64,000 nt of DNA from RGIG9115 sp045603225 (lineage in GTDB: Bacteria > Bacillota > Clostridia > UBA1381). Shown piece by piece: positions 7,945 to 18,800 of this stretch (position 1 is the stretch's first letter; each line of letters starts with the position of its first letter). A program made the translations under genes and the position numbers. The stretch lies in contig JAZULT010000080.1 of NCBI GenBank assembly GCA_045603225.1, positions 1 to 64,000 of the forward strand, read 5' to 3'. The notes under the pieces were generated by a model. It did not search any database, was not told where the DNA came from, and saw only the letters and a list, made by a program, of their open reading frames with translations.

Positions 7945-10900
7945 TTAATCTATATTAGTTCTTAGTGTTACGGACTGATACTTACCAACAGTAACAACAT
8001 TTCCATATTCTATATTACTTCTCAGTTCTGTACATGATGTCATCTCTTCTCCGTCAACATATATTTTCACCGATTTCGTATCACTGAAATTGGCAAGATT
8101 TATAATAATATTTCCATTATAAACTGCAGTATTATACTCTACATAATGAACAGGCTCGCCTGTTTCAGAGTCGATTACTTTGACATTATAAAGTCCTGCA
8201 TCAATAAGTGAATTTCTGACAATTTCACAAAACTCAGGCTTCGTCCATGATGTCATTTTAGAAGTTGTACCGCTATAATTAACCACTTCAGAATTACTGA
8301 TTATATACTCAAGAATGTTTGTTTTATGAGCTTCACCTGTCTCATTTTCCAAAAGACTGTCTTCACCCATAATCATAACTTTGCCACCATTATCTATATA
8401 CTTTTTCAGTTCTGTAAGAGTTTTTTCAGAAACATATTTTGTATCAGGAACAATAATAAGCTTATAGTTATGTATAGCTTCCGGATTTATATCCAGCACA
8501 AAACGTACCTTCTGTCCGTTAAACAAAGCTGCTTCATATGCTTCATATGCCGCATGCATCGAATTGTCGTTAAACATCATATCCGCATTTGAATATATAA
8601 TTCCGACCGTAGCAGGTGTTCTCTGAAGTGCTGTTATTTCTTCCGACAGCCTGTTTAAATCATTTGCCGCATATCCTACAGCCTTTATCGCATCGGGTCT
8701 GTAAAGTATCGAATCACGAAGTGAGCTTTCGGTATTTGTACTTCTTTCCCACACCCAGATATCAGACATTGCGCGTCCGTGTATTGCCCCCTGATATATA
8801 TCCTGCGCTGCATAATCTGCAACTTCCGGCGTATACACTTTACTTTTATCAGTAATTATATGATCTTCACTGTTTATTATCGGCACATCTTTAAAGCTAA
8901 GCATGTAATCATACCACATTTCCTTAACAAGCGGCTCTAAGCTGTCATCTATACAATTCCAGAAATCACAGCCGTTATAGTCAAGATATTCATAGTACTC
9001 TTCATAACCTGTTCCGTTAATAAGATATGTACTCTGTTTCTTAGAAGAAGTATAACCTGTTATCTTTGTATTAACAGGAATTTCCGGAGCCAGTTCATGA
9101 ACAATATCTGCCATAAACTTATGCCACTCTCCGAAAATCTCGTCATTAAACAGTTTATAGTCATAATATTTCGGCATATTACTAATGCTGATATTATAAT
9201 CCACTTCATCAAATGATGCATACGATGTCTTATAAGCGGCATTAAGTGTATTTATACTTCCGTTATATTTCTCAGAAAGCCATTCCTTCCAAAGCGGCGT
9301 ATAAAACTCCGGCAATTCTTTCGAATGGAAATGAGGCTCATTCGAAATCACTATATTGTTAATTGAATCATAATCCTTGATAAGCGGAATTATTCCTCTT
9401 AAATATTTCTCGATATTTTTACGTGCTATCGGTGCATTTACGTTATATTTAAGAAACGCACCGTCTGAGTATTCAATACCGTATTCAGAAATGACATCAC
9501 TCATGAAATAATGCGGTGAAAGCAATAGACTTACCGCTATATTATTTTCTTCGGCATCTTCAAGCATCTGTAAAAGCTCACGCAATTTATCCGAATCGGG
9601 ATTAAATTCATAAACGACTTTTTCACCGAAGTTCTCAAATCCTCCATCTGACAAAAGGTCTTTTTCAGACCCTTTTTCTTTAAAAGAAATACCGTCAATA
9701 TAAAATTCATCGATAACATCTTCTGCAAGGATTCTTACAACCGTCGAAGTTTGGTCTTCACCCGCAGTAAATTCTGTTGAAAATCCATTCCAATCATACG
9801 TACCGTTCAAATTATATCTGTCTGAATAGTCATTCGCTGAAATCCATACTTTATTTGCATTGTTTGCCTTAGCATCACCCGAAAGAATATATGTTTTACC
9901 GGGTTCAACAGATACCGTCTGCCACAGGGTAAGATATCTGTTTGAAAGAAGCTCGTCATCATATGTTATTTTCAGCGAATATTCACCTTCACTAAAACAA
10001 TCTGACTCTCTTTCAGCAGCAGCGTTTGCATTATTCTGAACAGCTTTACGCCATCCCGCTTCTTTCTTCATCACATTATCAGGACCGATTTCATTCTGAA
10101 TTGTATTAGCACCAAATTCATGAAAAACCGGAATATCGTTTTTAGCACTTTGGAAATGTCCGTATCCAACAAAAAATACAGGTCTTATTTCTTCGACTCC
10201 TTCTGTTTCAGTCATAGCATACATCGCCTGACCATCAACCGTAATATCACTCGTCACATATTCAGGCACAGAAAGCGATACTTTTGATCCGCTCAGATAA
10301 CTTTCAAGATTCTCTTTAGCTTCCTTATACAGTTTATCTGTTGATTCCGCAGTATAAAATATTCTTGACAAATCACCATCCGAAACATCATCAAGAACAT
10401 AGTCAGAAAATCTGTCTATTACACGATAATTTATAATTTCATAGTCTGTAGAAATACCTTTTGCATTACACTCTGAAATAAGTGTATACAATTCAGATGC
10501 TTTTCTGTCAAGCTCAACCGAAAGATTTACAGCATAGGTTTCCGTATAGTCAAATGTAACCTTTTCCGACAATGGATTACGCGAATCCTTACTGTCCCAT
10601 ACAACTGTTTCTATACCGCTGAAATCACCTCTTAGTTCAAGAGAAGTATAAAAACTGTCTGTTTCACCCGATTCAAGATTAAGCTTACAATAAGCATAAT
10701 TATTAATTTTATCACCGTTAATTATCCTGAAAGCTGTTACACCTGATACGTATTTGGTACTGTTATTAGTCACTTCTACATTACATGATATGCTTTTGTC
10801 AGTAACATTAATGCTGTTTACAGCAACAGATAAAGGCATATTGTCAGACAAGGTTATGCTTTTACCGTGACTTTCACCACTATCTGTTATTCTGCGAACG

Positions 10901-11139
10901 ATATATGTTCCGTAATCCGGGCATTCAAAAGAATATTCCGATGTTGTTCCGCAAAATACAGCTTTTCCGTTTTCATCAACACTGTAAATATTTGCACCTG
11001 AATAGTCTTCATCGCTGTATTTCCAGCTAATCGTCTTACTCTCTGCCGAAACACTGAAAATATCCGATTCTGCATACACACTATATAAATTCCCTGTCAA
11101 GATTAATATTGACAGAATTAGTGATGTTATTTTTTTCAT
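7945..11139 (-). CDS. Secreted GH42-like glycosidase with a nested binding module
   Basis: 1064 residues with a signal peptide (about 1-24). Fibronectin/Ig-like beta domains follow (25-200), then a helical stretch (205-295). From about 320 there is a (beta/alpha)8-barrel of clan GH-A type with NEP (E601) as candidate acid/base and NSEDH (E758) as candidate nucleophile, then a GH42-like trimerisation-type domain (about 830-960) and a C-terminal beta domain. A CBM4/9-like module (about 365-500, ending in a DGGFE motif) interrupts the barrel between early strands. The protein matches residues ~520-1375 of its neighbour at 11303-15877 but lacks SLH domains, so it is probably released. Beta-galactosidase-like activity is inferred from the fold only. 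It is the last gene of operon A. Confidence 0.75.
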   Translation of the reverse strand: MKKITSLILSILILTGNLYSVYAESDIFSVSAESKTISWKYSDEDYSGANIYSVDENGKAVFCGTTSEYSFECPDYGTYIVRRITDSGESHGKSITLSDNMPLSVAVNSINVTDKSISCNVEVTNNSTKYVSGVTAFRIINGDKINNYAYCKLNLESGETDSFYTSLELRGDFSGIETVVWDSKDSRNPLSEKVTFDYTETYAVNLSVELDRKASELYTLISECNAKGISTDYEIINYRVIDRFSDYVLDDVSDGDLSRIFYTAESTDKLYKEAKENLESYLSGSKVSLSVPEYVTSDITVDGQAMYAMTETEGVEEIRPVFFVGYGHFQSAKNDIPVFHEFGANTIQNEIGPDNVMKKEAGWRKAVQNNANAAAERESDCFSEGEYSLKITYDDELLSNRYLTLWQTVSVEPGKTYILSGDAKANNANKVWISANDYSDRYNLNGTYDWNGFSTEFTAGEDQTSTVVRILAEDVIDEFYIDGISFKEKGSEKDLLSDGGFENFGEKVVYEFNPDSDKLRELLQMLEDAEENNIAVSLLLSPHYFMSDVISEYGIEYSDGAFLKYNVNAPIARKNIEKYLRGIIPLIKDYDSINNIVISNEPHFHSKELPEFYTPLWKEWLSEKYNGSINTLNAAYKTSYASFDEVDYNISISNMPKYYDYKLFNDEIFGEWHKFMADIVHELAPEIPVNTKITGYTSSKKQSTYLINGTGYEEYYEYLDYNGCDFWNCIDDSLEPLVKEMWYDYMLSFKDVPIINSEDHIITDKSKVYTPEVADYAAQDIYQGAIHGRAMSDIWVWERSTNTESSLRDSILYRPDAIKAVGYAANDLNRLSEEITALQRTPATVGIIYSNADMMFNDNSMHAAYEAYEAALFNGQKVRFVLDINPEAIHNYKLIIVPDTKYVSEKTLTELKKYIDNGGKVMIMGEDSLLENETGEAHKTNILEYIISNSEVVNYSGTTSKMTSWTKPEFCEIVRNSLIDAGLYNVKVIDSETGEPVHYVEYNTAVYNGNIIINLANFSDTKSVKIYVDGEEMTSCTELRSNIEYGNVVTVGKYQSVTLRTNID

Positions 11140-11162
11140 TTTTGTTTTCCTTTCTTAAAAGG

Positions 11163-11191
11163 AGGTGTAAAAAACTCGGTTTTTTACACCT
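11163..11191 (-). promoter_or_regulatory. Intergenic hairpin ahead of the last operon A gene
   Basis: A 13-bp perfect stem (11163-11175 with 11179-11191) closes on a three-base loop. On the minus strand it is followed by CCTTTT, a weak U-run, so it could be a partial terminator or an RNA-processing and stability element. The next bases, CCTTT-taag-AAAGG, can also fold and would cover the ribosome binding site of the 7945 gene. Confidence 0.5.
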
Positions 11192-11198
11192 TCTTTTT

Positions 11199-11297
11199 GT
11201 GGGGATAGGAAAAAATTTCCATCAGAGATAATATTTTAGCAGTATATGCTCTGCATTGTTATCCCCTTTTGCGGTCTGGACTTTTTTACATCCCCAC
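11199..11297 (-). other. Structured intergenic leader with alternative pairings
   Basis: GTGGGGAT (11199-11206) is exactly complementary to ATCCCCAC (11290-11297). Part of the same segment, GGGGATA (11201-11207), can instead pair with TATCCCC (11260-11266). The two pairings exclude each other. I recognise no known riboswitch consensus. The 163-bp gap is by far the longest in the operon. Confidence 0.35.
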
Positions 11298-11302
11298 TTT
11301 AA

Positions 11303-14300
11303 TTAACCAATGAATCTGCTTATTACCGCTGCAGCTTCCGCTCTTGTAGCACTTCCGTACGGGTCAAACTTTCCGTCGTCTCTGCCCTCCATAAGACCTG
11401 ACGAAACTGCTTTTCCTACAAGTTCCTTATCCGAAATTAATTCATTATCTGCAAATGAAATTTCTGCCACATTCAAAGTCCCCTTTGAAGCTTCATAGAA
11501 TTTCACAAGCATTTCACACATTTCTGCACGTGTGATATCATCATTCGGTCTGAACTCAGGACTTTCACTGTCATATTCAGGAACAGTTATTCCGCTTGCT
11601 CTCGACAAAAGAGCATGGAACTGCCATCTTGTGGTCTTGCTGTCAGGTGAATATCTTGAATCCGAAACACCGTTTATAATTCCCGAATCCGCAAGAGCAT
11701 TTATCTCATCTTCTGCCCAATGTCCATATGTGTCCGGAAATTGACTGTCAATATCAGTTTCAAGAGTAATTACCTGATATTTACCAACAGTAAATTCATT
11801 TTCTACATTTTCAAAGCTTCTGAGTTCTACCGCTTTTTCAACATTCTTATCTCCGGCAATAATTTTAACAGTCTTTTCCTCACCGAAGTTTGCAAGATTT
11901 ATTATAACCTTACCTTCATAAACGCCAATATTGTATTCAATGTTATGTGCAGGTTTTCCTGTTTTTGTATCAAGAACCCGGACATAATAAGCTCCGGCAT
12001 CTTTTAAAGCTTCTCTTACATAGCTGCAGAACTCTTCTTTTGTCATATTCTGTATACCACCCGGAAGACCTTGATAATCAATCACTTCCGAATTATTCAG
12101 AATATATTCAACAAGCTGTCTGTCATGCTCAAAATCATGCTCATTGTATCTGAAACTGTCTGTTCCGAAAACAAGAACTTTGCCACCATTTTCGATATAT
12201 TCCCTTAGATTTAAGAGTGTTGCTTCAGTCACATACTTAACATTCGGGGCAATTATCATTTTATAATCATGTATTGCCTCAGGCATGATATCAAGTACAA
12301 ATCTTGCTTTTTGTCCGTTAAAAATTGTACCTTCGTATGCTTCATAAGCTGCATGCATTGAAGCATCATTAAACATCATATCGGCATTTGAATAAATGAT
12401 TCCGACCTCTGCCGGCTCAAGCTGCAGGGCTTCAATCTCATATGCAAGTCTGTTAAGGTCATGAGTTGCATATCCAATTTTTGAAATCATGTCCGGTCTG
12501 TTTATAACAGAATCACCAAGATTACTCTTCGGGTCATGAACACGTTCCCATACCCACATATCAGACATTGCACGTCCATGAATAGCACCCATATAAATAT
12601 CCTGTGCAACATAGTCGGCAACTTCAAGAGTGTAAATCTTACTCTTATCCGTTACAACATGGTCTTCGCTGTTTATTATGGGAGCATTTTTAAAACTAAG
12701 CATATAGTCGTACCACATCTCTTTTACAAGCGGTTCAAGCTTATCGTCTATACAGTTCCAGAAGTCACATCCGTTATAATCAAGATATTCGTAATATGCT
12801 TCATATCCTGTACCGTCTGTAAAGGTTGAATATCCTCTGTCAATTGACGATGTATATCCTGTAATCTTTGAGTTTATCGGCATATCAGGCGCAAGTTCAT
12901 GAATAATATCTGCCATAAACTTATGCCATCCGCCGAACATATCTTCATTAAACAGCTTATAATCGTAATATTTTGCGAATTCACTTTCACTAAAGCTCAG
13001 TGTGATTTCGCTGAAATCATTATAATCTTCTCTGAACTCTCTGTTAACAGCAGAAATGTCACCGTTATATCTGAGTTTCAGCCAATCCTGCCAAAGTGGT
13101 GTATAAAAGTCCGGCAGATAATAGGAATGGAAATGAGGCTCATTTGATATAACAATATTATTTACCGACTTATACTGAGTAAATATGGGCACAACGCCTC
13201 TTAAATATGTCTCAATTATACTTCTTGCCTGCGGTGCATTTACATTATATTTAAGAAAAGCATTGTCAGAATATGCAATATTAAATGTAGTGATAACCTG
13301 GTCAATAAAGTAGTGAGGCGACAAAAGAAGACTCACTGCAATATTATGCTCTTCAGCCATTTCAAGAGTTTTCATCATCTTTAGAAGTCCGGCAGATTCA
13401 TAGTTCATTTCATATGCTGCTGTACTTGCATAAAGCTCAAATCCTCCATCCGAAAGAAGCTCATCTGATTTATCCTTTTCTTTAAATGAAAGGTCATCAA
13501 AATATATAGCTTCAGTCACATCTTCAACAAGTATTCTTATAACTGTACTTGTTTTCCCTGCCGGCGCTGTGTACTCAGCAGAAAAATCCTTCCAGTCGTA
13601 TGTTCCTGCCATCTGATTTCTGTCACCGTAATCGTTTGCAGAAATCCAGCAGGTTTTAGCATTAACAGCCTTGACTTTTCCTGAAAGAACATATGTTTTT
13701 CCCGGTTCTACGTTAACAGTCTGGAAAACTGTCATATATTTATTCGGCTGAAGCGCTGATTTATATGTAAGCTTTAAAGACTGATTTCCTTCAGCAGTTT
13801 CATTGGTATCAGCTGATGCAATACCTTCTCCGCTGTTTCCGAATTTCCATGCACTCCCGTTTTCAAGAACTGATGACGGCCCGATTTCGTTCTGAATTGT
13901 ATTTACGGCAAAATCGTTAAATACAGGTATATCATCTCTTGCATCATCAAAATGTCCGTAACCCACAAAAAATACCGGTCTTTCTTCATACTCACCGTTA
14001 TACTCTGTTGTTGCGTAAATCATCTGTCCTTTCGGCGTGGCATCGCTTGTTATATATCTCGGCACTGCAAGAGGTGATTTTTCACCATTTAAATATGCAT
14101 TGAGTGATTTTTTTGCTTTTTCATAAAGCGCGTCGGTAGTTTCTTCTGTATAATGAATTCTTGTAAATTCATCATGTTCGATATCCTGAGTAACGTATTC
14201 TGCAAAACGGTTTATAACCATATAGTCGATTCTTTCGTATTCAGGATATATATCCTTCTTTTCGCATTTTTCAATAAGTTCCTTAAGCTCTTTCGCATTC

Positions 14301-15877
14301 TTTTCAAGCTTTTTTACAAGTCCCCACGAATATTCTTCTGTGGGAAGCTTTTTAACAACATTTACTTTAAACTGTGATTTGTAGCTGTCATCATCGACAG
14401 TAAAAACAGCGGATGGATAGGCTGTTCCGTCATCGTTATATACTTTCATGAGCTCTCCGCGAATGCCGCTGTTCGCCGGAACGATAATATCAGCTTTTGA
14501 ACCGTCAATTTCGCTTTCAACGGTAAATACCCTTTCTTCACCGCTGTTAACTATATAATAGTCATAAATAATTTCATCCTCAGTATAACAGCTTCTGCTG
14601 CCTTCTACCCAGGCATACCAGTCTTTCTGTCCTGACAGAATTTCAAGAATCGGAAATACTGCATTTGTTTTACCCTCAGAAATACCCGGTGCGAGTTCTG
14701 CACAGTAACGTCTGCCGTCACCGTCATTATCATTAACAAGGAAGTTAAAAAGGAGTTGTTCAGGTTTCTCAGAAAACTTTACATTCCACGGAATTTTAAC
14801 TTCGTATACAGTTTTATTTCCTTCTTTTGACGCTCCGATTGTCATCATCGCTTTGTATTCGGCAGAAAATCCCGACCCGTAAATTTCTCCCCTTTCAGTA
14901 TCGGGGTTATAAGCAAGTCCGAGCTCGTTTCCATAGCCTTCATCTATGTTTGAAAGCGCAAGCTGAATACTGTCACCTTTCCAGTAATTGCTTTCGCCTG
15001 CTTCATAATGATAAATATCATCAGTTACTTCTATAACGAAATAAAAAGCTTCATCATCCTGAGCAAATTTTGCTTTTGCTTCAACATCCTTACTTCTTCC
15101 GTCATCAATATACACCTGATACTGAGTCGGCAAAGTAGGCATTGAGATTGCAGGATAGTTCTCCCAATCATCAATTTTTCCGTCTATGCTGATTGATTCT
15201 GCATTATAAACGGGCATATATTTAAATGCACCTCTTACGCTTTCAATCGCTTCTTCTGTAAATTTATCAGATTTTTTTATTGTATTATAAAGTTCTTCAA
15301 GAGTTCCGTCAGCAACATCCGTAACAGCCGAATCTGAAGCATCTGCAGATCCGTCAAAGCTCGAATTTGAAACAAGGTTTTCCCCTGTATCCATATCAAT
15401 TATTTTGATATCATCAAACCATACCTCTGCCACACCTTCAACAAGAATTGAGAATTCAGACTGTTCGCTTGTTTTTGTTGCTGTATAAATAAACTCAAAA
15501 TTTCTCCAGTCAAACTTTGTACCAAGTTTTGTAAGATTGTATCTTTTTGTCCATCCTTCTGCAAGAAAAGCAAGATTTACACATTTTTCAGATTTAACCT
15601 GAGCAGATATATTATATTTCTTCCCTGCAGTCATAGGAACTTTAGTTACAATCTGTCCGTAGACATTTGACGTAACAGGGCTGTCGTTTACAACTTTCAT
15701 TGAAGCGTTTCCGCTTTTTGAAACTTTTGTATCAACTTCAGCATTTGCCTTACATCCGCCATTTATTCTTACAGTCCAGCCGTCAATATCAGCGGCAGAT
15801 GCCGGGAATGTCATCCCGGCAATCGCCATTGTCGCTGAAAGCGATGCTGACATCAATTTTTTTAATGCTTTGTTCAT
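11303..15877 (-). CDS. Cell-wall-anchored GH42-like glycosidase with CBM9 and SLH domains
   Basis: 1524 residues. Order: signal peptide (1-29), CBM4/9-like module (30-175), CBM9-like domain (about 225-412, IDGKIDDW start), beta and helical spacers (415-605), GH-A barrel with acid/base candidate E913 (NEPHFH) and nucleophile candidate E1071 (NSEDH), and a C-terminal SLH region (about 1380-1524). As in its paralogue at 7945, a CBM4/9-like module is nested in the barrel (about 670-810). Two SLH repeats are clear and the middle one is shortened. SLH domains bind the secondary cell-wall polymer, so this enzyme should stay on the surface while its paralogue diffuses. Its start follows GGAAAGG, 21 bp after the upstream gene. 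Activity is inferred as exo-glycosidase, probably beta-galactosidase-like. Confidence 0.8.
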   Translation of the reverse strand: MNKALKKLMSASLSATMAIAGMTFPASAADIDGWTVRINGGCKANAEVDTKVSKSGNASMKVVNDSPVTSNVYGQIVTKVPMTAGKKYNISAQVKSEKCVNLAFLAEGWTKRYNLTKLGTKFDWRNFEFIYTATKTSEQSEFSILVEGVAEVWFDDIKIIDMDTGENLVSNSSFDGSADASDSAVTDVADGTLEELYNTIKKSDKFTEEAIESVRGAFKYMPVYNAESISIDGKIDDWENYPAISMPTLPTQYQVYIDDGRSKDVEAKAKFAQDDEAFYFVIEVTDDIYHYEAGESNYWKGDSIQLALSNIDEGYGNELGLAYNPDTERGEIYGSGFSAEYKAMMTIGASKEGNKTVYEVKIPWNVKFSEKPEQLLFNFLVNDNDGDGRRYCAELAPGISEGKTNAVFPILEILSGQKDWYAWVEGSRSCYTEDEIIYDYYIVNSGEERVFTVESEIDGSKADIIVPANSGIRGELMKVYNDDGTAYPSAVFTVDDDSYKSQFKVNVVKKLPTEEYSWGLVKKLEKNAKELKELIEKCEKKDIYPEYERIDYMVINRFAEYVTQDIEHDEFTRIHYTEETTDALYEKAKKSLNAYLNGEKSPLAVPRYITSDATPKGQMIYATTEYNGEYEERPVFFVGYGHFDDARDDIPVFNDFAVNTIQNEIGPSSVLENGSAWKFGNSGEGIASADTNETAEGNQSLKLTYKSALQPNKYMTVFQTVNVEPGKTYVLSGKVKAVNAKTCWISANDYGDRNQMAGTYDWKDFSAEYTAPAGKTSTVIRILVEDVTEAIYFDDLSFKEKDKSDELLSDGGFELYASTAAYEMNYESAGLLKMMKTLEMAEEHNIAVSLLLSPHYFIDQVITTFNIAYSDNAFLKYNVNAPQARSIIETYLRGVVPIFTQYKSVNNIVISNEPHFHSYYLPDFYTPLWQDWLKLRYNGDISAVNREFREDYNDFSEITLSFSESEFAKYYDYKLFNEDMFGGWHKFMADIIHELAPDMPINSKITGYTSSIDRGYSTFTDGTGYEAYYEYLDYNGCDFWNCIDDKLEPLVKEMWYDYMLSFKNAPIINSEDHVVTDKSKIYTLEVADYVAQDIYMGAIHGRAMSDMWVWERVHDPKSNLGDSVINRPDMISKIGYATHDLNRLAYEIEALQLEPAEVGIIYSNADMMFNDASMHAAYEAYEGTIFNGQKARFVLDIMPEAIHDYKMIIAPNVKYVTEATLLNLREYIENGGKVLVFGTDSFRYNEHDFEHDRQLVEYILNNSEVIDYQGLPGGIQNMTKEEFCSYVREALKDAGAYYVRVLDTKTGKPAHNIEYNIGVYEGKVIINLANFGEEKTVKIIAGDKNVEKAVELRSFENVENEFTVGKYQVITLETDIDSQFPDTYGHWAEDEINALADSGIINGVSDSRYSPDSKTTRWQFHALLSRASGITVPEYDSESPEFRPNDDITRAEMCEMLVKFYEASKGTLNVAEISFADNELISDKELVGKAVSSGLMEGRDDGKFDPYGSATRAEAAAVISRFIG

Positions 15878-15898
15878 AAATGTTAAATTCCTTTCCGA

Positions 15899-18800
15899 TT
15901 ACTTAGCGGCAGGAACAAGAATATCTGCTACGTCAAGAGGAATCATTGTTCCCATGCCGTCCCAGTACATTGTCTTAATCTTATAATCTGTTCCTTCACT
16001 GAGTTCAGGTACAACAAGATTTACTGTAAATTCTTCTGCCGGAAGTGAAACAGGTTCAATATCAAGTTCTTTTTCCATGAAGTTGACATTTATAAGTTTA
16101 TTTCCATCATAGAGGGCCGCAACAACAGCCGCACTTCCGTTTTTAACTCCGTAGTTTTTAATTCTTGCAGTAACCTCAACAGTACCTGCCTGAAGATTTG
16201 TAATTGCAGTTGTAGTTTCACCTGAAACAAGTGCATATTCCGGTTCAAGAACTGAATATGTATATTCAAATCCGCCTTTTTCGATAAGATTATCACCAAA
16301 AGGTTTACCTGTTGAGTAGTCGAGTGCACGAAGTTCTATATCATCTACCCAGACACTTCCTGCACCACGCTCTACCATAAGGAAAAGAATCGCTTTGTAC
16401 TGTATTCCATCAAGGTCATCAGGAATATAGAACTCTTCTCCGCACACATTTGTTCCGTCATGCTTCATATTACATTTTATGTTGTCGCTTATTTCAAAGG
16501 TATATTCTGTCCAGTCTTTTGTTACAGCAGTATTACTGTTGACAATAGGCATTGTAAGCCACGAATCATGTATAAGATTATTATTTTCATCAAACTGCTG
16601 ATACTTCATAACAGCTGTAAAATTATTTATGTCATTAAATTTCGCTTTAAGAGATAGCTGATGCTTATTCTCCGCTGTTACAGTTGTATTCTGATAAATA
16701 TGCGGATAGAAATTAGGAACAACCGTAGGAATATTTGCATCAATTCTCATTGAAGTATTTCCCGAAGCTTTGACATTATTGTCAAAAGATGCAATAACAT
16801 TTGAATGAATCGGATAATTCTCGCTGTTCTTTATATTGAATCTGTTGAATGTCCATTCATCCATATTCACATTATTACCTGCATTGTCAGGAGTAGCATA
16901 TGTAATATATTCTCTTTCACCGCCTGCAACTTTTTCTACAAGCTTGATTTCATATTTCTGGCCGTTAGTAAGTCCGTCAATGTACATTTCATTGAATGCT
17001 GAAGGCTTGGTGCTTACAGGCTCATTTGCGCATTCCTTTCCGTCAACATAAACCTTATATCCGGCAATTCTGTAAGATGCAGGGTTAAACCACGAAATAT
17101 TAAGAGCCTTACCTGCATTTGCAGGATATCCCATAAGGGTTGTTACATTTTGATTTATAGATGTTACGTTTTCGAAACCGCCGTCAGAAATAAGGTTTGT
17201 TCCGTCTCCGTCCTTTTCAACAACTGAAAGGTCATCAATATATACATCCATTTTTTCAGCTACATAGAAGTTAAGAGTAGATACTGTATGCTTATCAGCT
17301 GAAAGAGTAAAGTCTTTTGTATACTGTACCCATCCGTCATCAAGTGCCTGTGAAGTCCAGCCTGAATCTCCTACTTTTTCATTAATCTGATAGTTTGAAC
17401 TTGCCCAGTTTGTAGCAATTTTAACGCAGTTGGTGGTATTTACTTTTTTAACCTTCATGCTTATTGTATAAGTCTTGTCACTTGACATGCTTACTGGTAT
17501 TCCGAGACTCATCCACGCATGAGCTTTTGTTTCCATGTTATATGCAAAATGAGCACTCTTTCCACTTACAGAATAAGCATCTGAAGGTTCAATATACATT
17601 TCACCGCCAACATTTGATGTAGGATTATCTCTCATATTCTGTTTCACTGACCATGCACCAAAAGTATATTTATTTTCAGCAGCTACCGGAGTTACATTTT
17701 CAAATCCGCCATCTACAAAAAGATTTGTATCTTCAGCTCCTACTTTGAAATATTCCATATCGTCTATAACAAGTTCGTTTTTATCTTCAACAAGAATATT
17801 GAAGAGCTTGTTTTTGCCGTCACCAAACTTAGCATCTGTTGCAGCATATGTATAGTCTATTTCATATTCTACCCAGCCGTTTTCATCCACGTTTCCTGTA
17901 GCATACTGAGATAAATTTGAGCCGTTGGTACGATTATACCAGTCAAGACCTATTGTAGGGTATTTATTTGTCGTATCTGTCTCCGGAACTGTAGTTGTAT
18001 TAATCGTATTTATCTTTGCCCAGAATCTTACTTTATAATTTCCTTCTTCAATATTAACCTTGTTATTACAGTTAATCTGGAAATAAGTATTTGGTGTAAT
18101 TTCACCGTTATACTTTATATAAAGAGCATAATTACCGGTTCTTGCATATTTAGCAGTAGGCTGAGCAAAGTTATAGTGCTTATTTGCATTTGTATCACCG
18201 TCAGTTATGTTATGACCGTGATATCCCACCGCCCATGAATTCAATTTATAATCTCCTTTTTCATCAGAAATATCAAAGTTATATACACTTGCATATTCTT
18301 CAAAGCCCGATGCAGTTACAAGATTATCACCTGTAATTTCTCCTTCAAGAATCTCATAAACTTCGACATTATCAATAACGTAATTCATTTTACCTTCAAA
18401 TATAAATCTGAGGTAACTGCGTTCAGCAGCAACATTCTCTACATCTACAGAATACTTTGTCCATCCGTCTTTTGTTTCTACTGCTTTATAGTCAGTTGTG
18501 AAATTTTTTCTCTCGCTCCAGTCAAAGGCTGTCTGGAAGTTTACCCCCTCACCCTTAAGCCAGAAGCTTACTCTGTATGATGAACCTGCCGCAAGCTTTG
18601 CCGAAAAGTTTGAAATAGGTGAAATATACTTGTTTGCCTCAGGTGCAGATTCGATATTTATACAAAGTGCATTTGTTTTGTTTCCTTCAGCATCTGCAAC
18701 ACCCTGACCTACTGCAACACCTGCATAGTCCTGGTCTTTGTTCCAAAGCATATTACGGTTATTATACTGTATTGTCCAGCCATCAGGCTTAAATGCCGCA

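Noticed and set aside
11199..11297. Known riboswitch (for example c-di-GMP, TPP or THF class)
   Set aside because: The alternative pairings are real, but I could match none of the conserved core sequences of these classes.
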